Of a stretch of DNA of 64,000 nt, positions 33,985-47,500 are shown in pieces. This stretch comes from Heliopora coerulea (lineage: Eukaryota > Cnidaria > Anthozoa > Scleralcyonacea > Helioporidae). Position 1 is the first letter of the stretch, and every line of letters begins with the position of its first letter. Under the pieces are notes generated by a model. The model saw only the letters and a program-made list of their open reading frames with translations, was not told the origin of the DNA and made no database searches. The translations under genes and the position numbers were made by a program. The stretch spans positions 81,001 through 145,000 of the forward strand of contig JASJOG010000411.1 in NCBI GenBank assembly GCA_030142905.1, given 5' to 3'.

Positions 33985-34080
33985 CCATTCTATCCATTTC
34001 CGTTTCTCATACATCTTGTAATATAACACCTACTTTATATCTTTAACCTTGTAAATACGATACCCGTTTAATTTATTCAT

Positions 34081-34120
34081 ACTGTGATGATGTTGCGAGA
34101 CCCAACGAAACGTTAGTCCA
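34081..34120 (+). ncRNA. Hammerhead-type core, broken at C3 (plus-strand Penelope-like copy)
   Basis: GTGATGA, helix II GTTGCG-AGA-CCCAAC with one C-C mismatch, GAAAC, GTTA, GTC. The first core base is G where C is needed. The rest is close to a minimal hammerhead. Confidence 0.5.
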
Positions 34121-34200
34121 GTTAATAAACTTATTTCTTTTATAAATCATGGCCTTATTGCGTGTACTTTGCTGGGCATTAATATTCACTCATTGAGTCG

Positions 34201-37200
34201 ATATTGAATAATTATAGTTTGCACTGGTTGATGTTTATCTGTTTAGATCTTGAAGAAAATTAAAATCAACATATCGCACGTACAAGGACAAACTACACAC
34301 ACACCTGCTCTTCTATAAATAATCCGACTGATCTGTATTACAAAGTTAATGAAAGGTTTTCCTAGTGCCAATCTGAATGGCCATACATACATGCGTGACG
34401 TGTTATTAAGCTAAATTGATCTGCCAATGTAGGGCTCTGCGTGGGGTGAGACAAGGAAATAATGCTTATAAGACATGAGCTGAAACCACTTCACCTGCTC
34501 ATAATATTAACCAGTAAATAACAACAGAAGTTTTCAATAGAAATTTCTGTTTACTCAATAAATCGCAAAAAAGTAAGGAATCTTTTCAGTAGAAGTTGAT
34601 GTTTATGCGATAACAACTTCGACAAACTATTAATTGGCATAAATTACGGGAATTATTGCGCGAGGCATGAGTGGATCACTCTTGTCACAAAATCTTGAAT
34701 GGAAAAAGTGTATTCTAAGCTTATCTCGTTTCAAATAGATAATAAGAAAATTCGAAGTTTCGGTCATATAAACCCTGTATAATATTTTTAACCCTGTTAA
34801 CATAAACCCTGTTAACATTTTGGGTAGGGCAGAGCTAAACTTTTGGCACAGGTGCCACTATTTATTGGCTGGGCATAGTTGATTTTCAGTGACGACAATT
34901 TACCGTGGCTAGCTCCTACGTATCTGCAGGTCTCGGCACGACTAATTTGCCGAGCCGTGCCAGAAATGCTTCAGTGCAAACGGAGTCTTAAGTTCGAAGA
35001 GAACTGTGATAAAATTGAAAATTCGTATTATGTAATTGTCTTGGGCTTAATACTAACATTCTGAAATAGGGTTTAATTGCAACAGAAATTAATGAAACTC
35101 TATAAGACGTAAATTTGCGTGCACAGTTGCGCATAAGTGTAAAAAATATTGAATATTTATGTTTTATCACACGTTTTTAACATGAGTTTATGACTCCCGA
35201 GATTTGCATGGTTCTCTCTCCCCACGTATTTGACGTGAAATAAATAATTAATAATTTCTAATATACTTACACGCTAATAGCTTCATGCTGTACAATACTA
35301 ATACTATTTTGTGCAGGAAATAAAGTTAGGTACTCAAAAATGTCCGAATAATTTCTCATTGGATAATCAAAATCAACAAAGTTATCCTATTGTGTAGAAA
35401 TAGTCCAGCTAAGTTTTCTTGTTACTTTTTTATTAAAATTTCTTGGTGAGCGAATAGTTGACTATTATAAACATTCGCAGCAGGTGTCAAGTTCATTTCT
35501 TAATCAGAAAATTTCTTCTGAAAGCCAACTGTAGTAAAAACCGTTTTTCAAACTCCAACTTCCCGAAATTTGCGCCATTTCTTGGCGAGTGTTATCCTCA
35601 ATCGACTAATTCTTCCTGGCAACCACGGGACAAACCCGTCAACCTGTGCTTTACTCCTCATAATTCTTAATAAGTATGAAAATTTTTTTAGGCTTATTAA
35701 ATACCCTTACACAGTTGACCTTCAAGGACTTTCTTTTCTATGCACGCCGTAGTAGATCTATCAACGTTCGTCCCATGGCTGTTAGTATACTCTTTTTCGA
35801 AATTTTTAAGCCAAATCAACCATCTTTAATTCGATGCGGAAAAATCTGATCGATAATTTGTAAGGCAAACCATAACAAAACTACGGTATGGTACCAACTC
35901 ACGTAGCATCTGTCAGTACAGAGCGGGTCAATTCTTTCCCGTAACAGTAACAATTCGAGATGTATTTACTTGCTTGTTAAAATTGTCTGTTCAAACATCT
36001 GCCTGTTCAGTAATTAAAATTGAATAGATGACTGTCAGGTTGCAATGGCCTTTTAATGCATCATTAAAGTAAATTTGTCCACGACTCTGTGCCCCACTAG
36101 GGTGCCACACTTGCAAAAAATAGAAAGACCGAAGCTGAAACTACCGCATGTGGTCATCGCATTAACTGTTAAACTGAAATGAAATTCCTAATTTGGTAAT
36201 TGTTTTTCCCTCAACAAATCGAGCCGAAAAATGGAATTTTATGGGTTAATGTTAGTATTGATGTCATGTTGAATTCAATCAATAAGTCGTTTTACCAATC
36301 AACCAAGGTTTAGACATTTGCCAGGAGTATAATTAAAAAGTCAGATGGTAACTTCACCTACTCATCTTGAAATGTGATATTTAGGAAGTTCGTCGAACTA
36401 TGATACCCTTAACGAGTTCAGGGTCTCGGAAACTTATTCAGAGCATCATAGCTCGACGAATTTCCTCAAAGGTTTGCCTAATCTCAGTTGCCGTATTTTT
36501 CACTTTTACAATGAGCTTAACTCTTTTACAGATTTTGGAAACTCCTTAGTATATTATTGTGGCTAAGCCAGGCGGTTTAACTTGTCAATGGAAAACCCAG
36601 CGCCTTGTAAAGAGTGGCTAAGCCACAGTGATTTAACTCACTCGAGAAAGCACTTCAGATGTTTTAGATTAATTTTTTAAAAATTAGGATGAAGCAGTGA
36701 GAAAGGTTTTCAATAAAGTGGCGTAGAAGTTCGATAGTTGTGTAAAATCTTAAGGTGCTTGGGGCGGTTCAAGACACGAAACGTCGATGTGACAATTAAC
36801 TATGGTTGTTGGGCCAGGAACTGCGGATCAATTTTTGATTCTGGGAGATGAAACGAACGAATCTTATAGAAGGTATTTGTCATACACCATACGGGCTTCT
36901 TGATTTGTAATCATTGGTAGATTGAATAAACCAGCTAGGGTGATTAGAGCTTTATATCAATCTTCATTTCAAAACAGCTACTAAACACTCTGTTTGTAAT
37001 TAATAAGTTTGTAAAACTCCATGATCGGAGCAACAAAGCAATATTATACAGCAAGTGGAAACAAAACTTGTCGATCTGTCGCGAAGAAATATGTTAAAGT
37101 TGGCCGCTGTATTCGATTATATGCAGGTGATCAAACGCCCTCAAATTAATTGTGGAACTAGTCCCCCAGCTCTCCGGCTTCGCGGTCCTTGTTGGAAGAA

Positions 37201-38349
37201 TACCATTGTTACTACATGTTTGAATCGGCTGCTCTCATCGGTGGCAAAAATCTGTGAGAAAAAGTTAAAACAGCTAAATGGCGGACCATGATCAAGAATC
37301 ATATTTGCTATTATCACAATCGTTTGTGACTCTCAAACATGAAAACTCGAGATGCCTTTCATAACCCGCTGTGCACGCGTGCAAATAGGCGGTCAAATTT
37401 GTGAACAATAGCTATAGAAACAAGCTGAAGCTAGGGTAAAAATATTTCCGGTAACTGAGATGCAATAACAAACTTATTGCCAAAATATTGGTGTAAACAG
37501 CAAAAGGTATAATAGCCAGGGTTTAGGGTCGCATAGTCATTTGAAAACACAACAGGCGTTAACTGTATTGGTCAAGAAGGTCTTCTAGTGGTCGTCTTAA
37601 GTTATCCAGATATTTCTTTGCAAGCAGTTCTTCGTCTTTTCAGGTTAGTATTATACTTCCATCCGCAAGCAACTTCACCAAATACTATGATTGTAAATAT
37701 CTGAAATTCCCTGAAGAATTCATTTTTATTTTCGCTTTTTTCCTTGTTGTTTTACAACTTATCGACATGTTTTTAGTTGCTTTACAAAATTAATGTGGAA
37801 TATACGAGTGAAATTAAATTTTTAAAGCGTCAATAACCTTAATTTTTTTCGGCGATTCCAGACAAGTATGGTAAAAAGTTATTTTCTCGACTTTCAATGC
37901 ACCACCAAAACTGCAACAATTCCATCACGTTCGTCGAATGGAAGACTAGAAGAGGGAATTGCTTACGTTTAGGATGCTTTAGTCGTCAAACTAGGAATTC
38001 GTCCTCACAAAGTAAGCCTAAAATCTGGAAAGATTACGTTAAAAAAAGAAGTTGGAAATGCCTCACACGTTTGTGCTAGTTGATTGTAACAGCACATTAA
38101 ACTTTAAAGAAGCTTTAACTCTTGATAATAATGAAAAACACCTATCTCGGTTTAGCGTACACCATTTAGGTTCTCAGATCTAGGTTCTCAGACGCACAGT
38201 CACGGGCGTAACTTTCGCTACTTTAAGAGTTTCTGAAATGAGCAGGGTTCTACCAATTCACTTCATTTCTACTGGATTTGTCTGCAGATTCCCCGTGGAT
38301 TCTTACTAAAAGTGCAGTAATCTACTTCCATGTGTTTCGCCACGCTGAA
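34201..38349. other. Intergenic stretch upstream of gene B
   Basis: About 4.1 kb without recognised genes or intact mobile elements. Short open frames (e.g. 37055-37291) show no known motif. A possible 5' untranslated exon of gene B may begin after TTTGTCTGCAG (about 38287), and the promoter should be in or before this interval. Confidence 0.45.
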
Positions 38350-38518
38350 ATGAGTTATTTTGCATTTCATGGTGTATTGTGTTGCGCTGTGATAAGAGTT
38401 TCATTCGCCTGTTTGATTTCATTGTTCTTTTTCAGACGTTCTCTTAATCATGTATTTAAAAATATTCATGATTATCACTTTGACAATCTCGACATCTGTA
38501 ACATCTGCTCTTATAAAG
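38350..38518 (+). CDS. Gene B exon 1: start and signal peptide
   Basis: ATG at 38350 (A at -3) opens MSYFAFHGVLCCAVIRVSFA followed by CLISLFFFRR, a plausible signal peptide, then LDICNICSYK up to donor G|GTGAGT in phase 1. The phase matches the next exon at 41508. The frame is open further upstream without an in-frame ATG. This first exon is the least certain of the gene, because a chance frame with a good donor could look the same. Confidence 0.55.
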
Positions 38519-41500
38519 GTGAGTAAAATATTGATTCAGTTTAACGCTTTGAATGCCTGTAGTTAATTATCTAATCACGTTGTAAAATGCATGAACTAAA
38601 AATCTTTGTGCGACGGCTGAGTAAGTTTCGTGGTTAATATTCATGTCCCTGCACCTTAGAGAATTCTTCGAGAGAACTTTACAAAGTTACTGAGCGTCCT
38701 TCGAAGAACGTACTTTTAAGAAGACTATCACGATGTACACACAAGGGTATTAATTTGAATCACGTCCTCTTATAATTGGGATAACAGCGAGAAAGAGACG
38801 ACTTTTGACAAGTACCGGGAGTAATCTGTGGTTAAAAATTCAAAGGAAAATAGTACTGTTACAATATTTTTCATAGCTCAACCCTTAAACAGCAACAAAT
38901 ACTTTCCTTTAATTCGAATTGGCTAATTCTAGAGCTTAATATAACGACGTAAAAGTTCGAACGATGATGGCGATCCTGGATACCCTAGTTGGTAGACGTT
39001 ACGTCGGTACATTTGTCTGAATCACCCTCCTACACTTGCTGGGTATTTTCATTACGTCGCTTTACTTATGACAGTAATTACTACCAATCTTTTGCTTCAG
39101 TTTTGTGATAAATTAAGACAAAAACTCTCGATGTGCAAATGACCAACAAGAGTCCGTAACTCTCCCTAACAAGAATGATAAATCAATCTTCCAAATTTCT
39201 TATATAAACTGAAAAAACTTAAATTTCCAAGACTAAACTTCGTCAAATGCAAGACTACATTTTTCCATGAATAGAGAATTAAGCCCGAATGAAAAAAAGT
39301 TGCAAATATTTCAGCATCTTTACGAGTAAATGAGACCAATTATCTGGTCTAATATTTTACATACTGTAGACCACAACTGACTGCACACACACAGGCCTAT
39401 AGGTCCAATGATAAATGAGTTATCCCGAGTGCTTTTTGCTGTTGTTTTATGACATAGGATACTTCGCAAAGCAGCTATGACCCAGGAGCATGTAACAATA
39501 CCAACCATGGGAATTTCAAACTTTATAAAGATCGCCAAGACAACGAAAAGCTCTTAGTTTGTTCTAAAGACAATGGAGTGTTTGGCTGGCAGGCAACTGA
39601 CGGTTAGCAAAATTTTAGCGTTATTTGATTACAATTTCTTCCGTTGGCTGCTGTTGTAGAATCGCAAAAGCGAATCTAAGTATTTGCGAGACTTTTTTTA
39701 ATTTAAAAGGTTGAGATTTAAAACTTTCGGAATAAAAGATCCTTCAGTAACCAGGATATGAAACATATCAAGCTCTTGCCCTATTAGGTCGAACATTTGA
39801 TCAAACTTGTGCCCAATCTCTTTTGGAACACAAATCGCGCGGCCCAGAAACTACAATGGCGTCTAGACCGAGGCGAACGTTGCGACAACCTCAACGTTTT
39901 GACGATGAATTCGCTGCTCCCGAGTTAGTTCCTTCTTTGACTCGGCCTAAACGACCGAAGAAGGACAACAACCTTTATGAGATAGAGGTAACCGAGGTTG
40001 ATCGGGAGAAGAAGTTGGTGCGCATTCACTATAAAGGATATGAGTCACGGTTTGACGAGTGGCGACCCTATGACAAGATGGAGAATATTTTCCTTTCATT
40101 CGACAAGAAGAACCACATGTTTTGACGGCCTTTTAACTGAGTTCTCTCCTGATTTTGATGCACGTTTGAGACCCGAATAAAGGGAATACATCTTCTTCTT
40201 AAACACATTTAATATCCGGCTGCCAATAATACGTCGTGTTATCACACGACGTATTCCTGACTTAAGCAGTATGTCGTCAACAACAGCAGCTAACCACGAT
40301 TCGTAGGTCTCGCCGTCATCTCGCTTCCTCCGTTAGGATAGTGTATAAATCAATAAACTACAGTACAGAGATATGAAGTAAGAAATTGTTAGTATTAATT
40401 TGATATATGCTATACAATTTGCAAGCTATGTATCCGAACGAAGTCAAGCAAGAAAAAAATATAAATATGAAGAGATATTTTACAATTTCCTTACTTGCTT
40501 ATGTCGTGAGTAAACGAAGGAGCTGAGCCAAAGAAAGTTCTTTGTTCGCATTCATCGCCAACTGCCGTGACTGAATGAATTAATGAAGTAAACAATACCA
40601 AAATAAAGAGAAAGATCCCCAAATGATGAAGATACAGACCCAGCTTAATTCTCGATGAATAAAGCTCATGAATAAAGCTCGGACTGAGCTTAATTCTCGA
40701 GAATTAAGCTCAGTCCGAGCTTAATTCTCGATGAATATGTATGGTTTGGTACGAAAATGCGCGCCACATAATGTACTTTCCAAATTTGGAGGTACCTAGA
40801 CGTCACAATGACGTTAAGGTACGGCTACTTCCAGTTTTCTTCGGCACTTCCGCTCTGCGTGGCCATTCAGGGGCGATTTTCTGTACTAGCGACGTACTTA
40901 TAACCCCCAAAGTCCGAGTCTAAAATGCGATAAATATCGATCAAAATGGCTGTAGTAGATGCTCCATGCATCCAATTTTCACATTCCACAGGTACCTAAA
41001 CTATATTTTTAACGTGCGAGGTGCACGAACGAGATAACTACAAATTTTGGGCAAGTTTATATAACGGCACACCTGGGGGCATCGTCGCCAGTAACACGAT
41101 ATGATTTTTGTTAACAAGGAGTTTGATATGCAAAGAAAGAAATTAATCATTAAACCGTAAACTACATAAAATATTATCATGGAACTAACTGAGGGCTATC
41201 ATAAATTTGACAGCTTGGAAAATGAGAATGTTTTGAATGCCCCTAATCAATAAGCGACGATAACTTTATCGAACAAAGTTGGTTTTCTTTCTTCTGCCGT
41301 ACTAAATTAGGCAAATTACTCAATTTCCACTTGACTGGGCTGAGGGGCTAAAAGAAATTTCTATCCACCAGCAAACATGTCCAACATTGTCTTTTCTTTC
41401 CCTTGCTATTGAGGCAAGTCCTATATAAGGCGATTGAAAACAACAACCGGGATATTCAAACCATGGAATTCGAAACTAAACTTCATTGAAAATTTTAACT

Positions 41501-44500
41501 TTTATAGGGTCTCTCACAATTGGGGAAATTTTTAACCCCGCATACGACTGTTCTGATATCTTGAACCAGCAGAATGAAGCTAAAGATGGATATTATTGGG
41601 TGAAATATAACAACACCAAGCCGAAAAAGGTGTGAAATTTTTACGAAACTAATCGCAAATGAAATAGTTATTGTTTTCTTCAGTAGTGATTAGTGAATTT
41701 TTATCAGTTCTACGATACATCATTATTTTTTCTTTAACGACCTATAGAGGTGGTTGTATCAAAAGTTCATGCGACATTCTGGTAGTAATCTGAAATAACG
41801 TGCTCATAACTGTCTTGCACGTTGAAAATTTTGGTATAAAGAACCAACTAAAAACGAAGTTGAAAAAAAAAAAATAAAAGCTAAAAGAGTCTTAAAAAGT
41901 TGATGAAAATTGCTAACTTCTTAATAAAGTAATTTTCATTTCCATGATTGACTTATCTAATTATCTTCGTTTAAAGGTTTGGTGTGACATGACCACCGAT
42001 GGTGGGGGCTTCATGCTTATCGGACGAAAAAAGGATGCAAGAATATGGTCAGTTCCATCCGATGAGAAGCCAGTTAAGCCAAATGGGGACCCTCACTGGA
42101 CTAGTTCATTTGGTGATGCTCCGATGATTGACTTCAGGGTTCAAATGGCCACAAGTGATGATTTCAGAACAACAAAAGCCCACTGGTAAGTCATTTACAA
42201 TCTTCGAGAAGAGATCCCATGCAGTATGAACAAGCACACACATATGCTTATGGACATACATGTGTATATGTCTACCTCTACATCACGTTTATTGGTATAC
42301 CATTGTTAACAACAGGTGGATTAGTTGCTTCTTTTGCATGCGTTCTACTTTTGTACAAGATAAAACATACACCGAAAATAATCATCTGGTAAAACTCAAG
42401 ATATGAGTCAAAAAACAAGTGAGAATGTTGAAATGGTAATATTTCGAATTTTTCACAAATTCATCATCAGACCAAGTGACTTGTATTAAATAACAGCGGT
42501 CTTATAAATTTACAGTTGAGTGATGACATCATTCGAAAGGAAAGAGCTAGGTCTATTTACATTTCAGGTTGGCAACGTAATTAATTGGAGTGTGAAAAGG
42601 ATTAAGAGTGGTGAAGTGTGGTATCACCTGAAAAGCGTCCACTCTTTGCGAGCTTTGAGACCGGAGTTCAACTCCGGCGTGTCGAGTGTGATTGAAAGAG
42701 CTTCTAAAAATAGTAGAACGTTAGGATTATCAGACCTACAAGAGTGAAGAATTTTAAAGTTGTTAAAAACGAGATTCTTAATGTCAGGAGAAGATGAATC
42801 ACGAGGGTGATTGGAATGTAGACGGACAAATAAATCCTTAAAATCAGCTAGATATAAGACGTGTTCGTAACTAAGAAAATGCTGAGCAACTACACTAGTG
42901 TTTTGTTCGGTGCTATGTTCGTAAAGCCGTTTTTGGATACAGCAATCAGAAACATTCGGAATTTTGTCTTTGTTTGAAATAAAATACGAAATGTTTTTCG
43001 TCTTCTAAATGACAATGAAGTTAACAGGCTGTTTGAGACAGCGACAAATTTTCTTGAGGCAATTTTTGACCAGGTACTCGCCTCGTCTTCCAAGGTAAGG
43101 AATTCGAAGCCAGATCTTCGGTCGGTCCTCGTCAGTTGTACGACTAGCGTTTCTCTCTTGTTTTTTGACTCATATCTTGAATTTTACAAGATCATTATTT
43201 TCGGTGTATGTTTTGTCTTATACTTTTTCAAACTATCGGCTGGCCATGGTTTCTACTTTTGTACGTCTTCTCTTGAGCTACTTACTGCCAAGCGCAACAG
43301 AATGGTAGTCACAGAGTAAACATTTGCATATTAATGTCATATATCATTTAAACTGTTTTAAGACGCCTATTATAAATTTGACCAGATATTCCGTGTTATC
43401 TATATAGTGTTAGCTATATTCATTTTTCTTTTAGGTCTTTCAGATTTAATAGCAAGCGCCCATTGAAGAAACTCATGATAAAGGGAGAGAAAGGTTGTGA
43501 TAGCAATACACCTGGGATTGGAGATATTGCGTATGTGACAGATCTGAGGACTGGAAACATCGTAACAACAACTTTCCGTTGTTCTCAATTTGGATTGGCT
43601 CACCCTCTCATAAGCAAACTGGGATGGGTATTTATCAGTTTAATCTTGTTTCATGGAAATACTGAAAGAATTGAATTGTTCGAAAGAATGCATACTGTAT
43701 GATTGTCTGGTAATAATCTAACTAAAAACCATGAACAACCAACAATTTGAAAATGTATATAGGATAAAACATATTCCGAAAAATGTCATCTTGAAAACTC
43801 AAGATATGAGTCTAAAATAAGACGAGATTTTTGTTGAAATTCTCAATATTTCAAATTTATTTCTTTCTGTCCGAGGATGACTTTGATTTAAAGTCAAAAT
43901 ATCACAGTTTTAACAAAAGTTTCGTCTTGTTATAGACTGATGTCTTAAGTTTTCAAAATACTATTATTATTCGGAAAATGTTTTATCTAAAAGTTTAATC
44001 TAACTATTTAACCTGCAACCTTATGGTTGTTACAGTTAGCTTGCACTTCAGTTTATGGAAAATCTACAGTGAATTTGTCACAACCAAACTTAATCCTAGA
44101 GCTTAAAAATTATTGATTTTGCCTTTTATCATTAATGAGGCATATATGCAACCTTGAAGTTACAACAGAAAAATACGGAAGCATTTGGCAAGTAGCATGG
44201 CCGGAGTAAAACAACTGCGAGGGGGGGGGGGGGAGAAGTGGGTCCGGGGAGTCCATGTTGGTTAAAGACACATAATGCGAGGCGTGAAAAAATTCCTAGC
44301 CTTACACTCTACTTTGCCTCGAACCTATCTCCAGAGCGCTTTATAGCCACTTCCAGACGACGGTAGAACTAAAAGAAGACGGTAGTCTCTAACTGGACGT
44401 ATTCTCTTCATATTTGGGAAAATCTAGCGGACCATACTTCTGAGAAGTGGAGGTCCTGACCCCCAACCTCCCCGGGGCGTCGCCACTGCATTCGACAAAG

Positions 44501-47500
44501 CTTAAATCTTCAGAAAATGTTTCTGAGGATCTGTCTGAGACGGCTGTCCAACCCGTAACATGTTTGATATGAGATCAAGTTTCTGTCGTCACAACATTAT
44601 CTCAAAGACTGTTACTCTAATCCGAGAATTTTATCCTTGCTCAATCATTTTAATGTAATTCTGTAATAAATTATAAGTTCAAATTATAGATTGAACAAGA
44701 AATGAGCATGCAGTGGTTTCCCCGTTATTGTTTCAGGAGTTTTTTAAAAAAATAGTTCATTATATTTGTTCATATTTCATAGTCAATGATGAACTCATGC
44801 CTACAGAAACCTTGCCTTTGGGGCTTTGGATTCCATCACAAATACCCTATTCAACTGACCTATTCTGGCGCCTTCAGGTATATACATTTATAGATATATG
44901 TGTCAGTTCATTTTACAATGATAACTCTGAAAGAAAATTGAGTGCAGATGATGCAACAAAACTGGTGTAATTTACAATGAAATAGACTTAACCTATTTTG
45001 GCAACATAAGGTTTGCATCAAAAAGTATAAACTTGAAGAAAATTAATGACTATTCATCACAAATCTGTAGTTTGGGGCTCTTAAATTGATATATCTTCTG
45101 ACGTTCAGTCAAATTGTCGTTGAAAAGGAGAAGCCGGTTGGGAAAACTTTCTGGAAATTTATTGGGCCTACATTTTATGTCTGAATATAAATTGTGATTA
45201 CAAACACTTTCTTCTGCGGCCAGTTCAACCATTTGTTTTTTTCTGTTCTGATAGGAATAAAATCTTACGTGTCGTTTGAATCAAGGCTTAGAAATAATCT
45301 ATTTCAGTGCTATAGTATTATCGATACTGTGGCTCTGGACTTTTAACAGCTGTTGAATTACGTCAATGGGTGATTGGTAAATAATACCAGCTAATTAATT
45401 TATAGTTGGGAACTTGGGATGCGTTTTTATTCACATTGTATGATGCCCAAGGTTAAATCTGTTTGGTCAGACATTTTATTTTGACCAATACATTTTTCAA
45501 TATCTCCAAAAACTTGACCTCCATTGTCCTCTTGACTAAATCTTACTTTCCATTCCGTCACATAGTTCGGATAACCTTTGTTCGCAAAGTGCCTGCATTC
45601 ATCATCATCAGTAATTATCTTTAAAAGTTCTAATCTCCCTCGGAGTTATATAATGAATCAAGAGATCATACCTCCGTGCGATATACTCTCTTGGTGTTAA
45701 AATGCTTCTGAAACTGCCCAAGTGAATTATTAGGCCAGCTTCGGTAGACACTGAGCGCTCACTTTAACATTGAGCTGTCACATTCTCACCTTTTAATAGC
45801 CGGGAATAATGTGAATGATGCCATTAAAAATTGAAGGTTTGAGTTCACGACTGACAATTGTCTTTACAGCTACACGTTGCATTGAAGAAAGTTAGAGAAT
45901 CTATATTTTCATGTTTATCCATCGTATTTTCGTTGTAACTGGTATCACAAATTTAAAATATATCAAAGAATGATCGAACCCACTGCCTGCAAGGCTTAGA
46001 CACAAGTTTCTCGAAAATTCCTTGATAATTTCTCCAAAATTATAAAAAATTTGCCTAAAAGTTGTCATTTTTTCGAAAAAGTTGGCAAAAGTTGCCGAGC
46101 AACTTGTGTCTAAGCCTACTGCCTGCCAGTTTACGTATACAACAGGGAATTTAAATGATTCTTTCACGTGTACTCACCTCATTTTTTTATATTTGCCAAC
46201 AGTTATAGTGTCCCTGGAAAAGTTTCAGGAATCGTCCATGATGCAACAGCGTTCGTTGGTTGTGCCGAAAGAAAAGTTAGTTGCTTCTGAAAACAAAGAT
46301 AAAGCTTATTGTTTATGATTAAATTAAATTATATCCTGATCTCTTACTTAGTGCTGTGGCTGTTTTGGACCAGTGGATGGCACAAAAAATTATTGTTCCA
46401 AACACTGTAAGCCATTAAACGGAGGAACTGTGACGAAAAAGATTTACACTTGGTTTTGGATAAGGTCAACACTTCCTAAAAAAGTCTGGAGCAAGTGCAT
46501 GGAATATAAAGTAAAAGATGAGAACGGTTTGATGGTTTGGTATAAATTAACGGGAACCAGTGTTGTACCAAGTAAGGTTAGTTTTATAATGAAATGGAAA
46601 TTTCAGCATATTTAATCCTTTGACTAGGTGTATGTTTTCTGGCGAATGTTAAACGATTATACTCCACTCAGTCAATAGCTTACACAATTGGGCGTTAATT
46701 GCCGTCTGTTATAATATGATTCGCCTGATAAGCTAGATACTTGTCTCAAGGCGCCGTACAGAGGAGCTTTTCAATTAGGGGTCTTTCAAAAAAATATTTA
46801 AAAATAATGTAAAATTGCATTTGCATGATTAACAATTTACAAATTAAAAGTCAGATTCTGTTTTTACATCATGAACATCACAAAGGCCACAACTTCTTCT
46901 GTCATGGTAGGCTCCTAATCATGCCAAGTGGAAGCCCCGTCTTTTTAATAGTGGGCAGTGAAATTGTTATGATCCCTCTTCTCTGAACTTTACCCAAATC
47001 TGGCCCTCAGAAGAAACTAGCTGAAGACATTTATGCTGCAGTAAAAAGCAATTTATAAGGACCAATGCTGGTAGTTCTAGGTCGTCACGATTTACCAAAT
47101 CTTTTATAGTTACCAGAGTAGAATTCTCTTAACTCGAACTTAAAAATAACTTCGTTAGAACCACATGACGTCTAAATTGCTTATGGTGTTTTTCATCTTT
47201 TGCAGGGCCGCTGCGAGAAGAACAGAGTTTTGTTAAACGATGGAGTACGTGAAAAATCTAAGTATACCTGATCGAGAAGATAACTTTATATGTAGTTTTA
47301 GCGGGTGCTTTGGCTTTCCAGTGGCACAAATTGTCGGAGTGACTTGGGGGCTCGGGTCCTCCTAAAACAACTCTGGACCACTTCAAGGGCCACTTCGACT
47401 GATGGAGCAATGTAATTTTTAACCTCCATCAAATTGGAAACTTCCACAATTTTATGTGTGCAATATTACATATTTAAGTGTTTGAGATGCACCCCGTCAA

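Larger units (their letters stand above)
33035..34193. mobile_element. Head-to-head Penelope-like element pair
   Basis: A minus-strand 3' portion of a Penelope-like element (33740 back to 33035) abuts a plus-strand 3' portion (33742 to 34193), so both 3' ends face outward. Outer arms match the fold-back unit at 16466-17011 (CATGATTTATAAAAGAAATA and inverse). Flanks carry a 7-bp direct repeat, TGAGTCG (33028-33034 and 34194-34200). Each 3' region has a degraded hammerhead core. Confidence 0.72.
42357..43250 (-). mobile_element. 894-bp Penelope-like element of a second type, with long inverted ends
   Basis: Inverted ends of about 65 bp (GATAAAACATACACCGAAAA on the left, its partner on the right) enclose a minus-strand endonuclease tail. 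The flanks are a 14-bp direct repeat, TTCTACTTTTGTAC (42343-42356 and 43251-43264). The end structure and the hammerhead-like core (42438-42470) fit Penelope-like pseudo-LTRs. It lies in the intron between gene B exons 3 and 4. A partly similar fold-back lies at 43762-43989. Confidence 0.7.

Noticed and set aside
37055..37291. 78-codon ORF upstream of gene B
   Set aside because: No family, no splice support, no paralogue in the window.
44281..44480. G/C-rich stretch in a gene B intron as a possible exon
   Set aside because: No open frame with splice sites in a compatible phase; a repeat fragment with a poly-G run is more likely.
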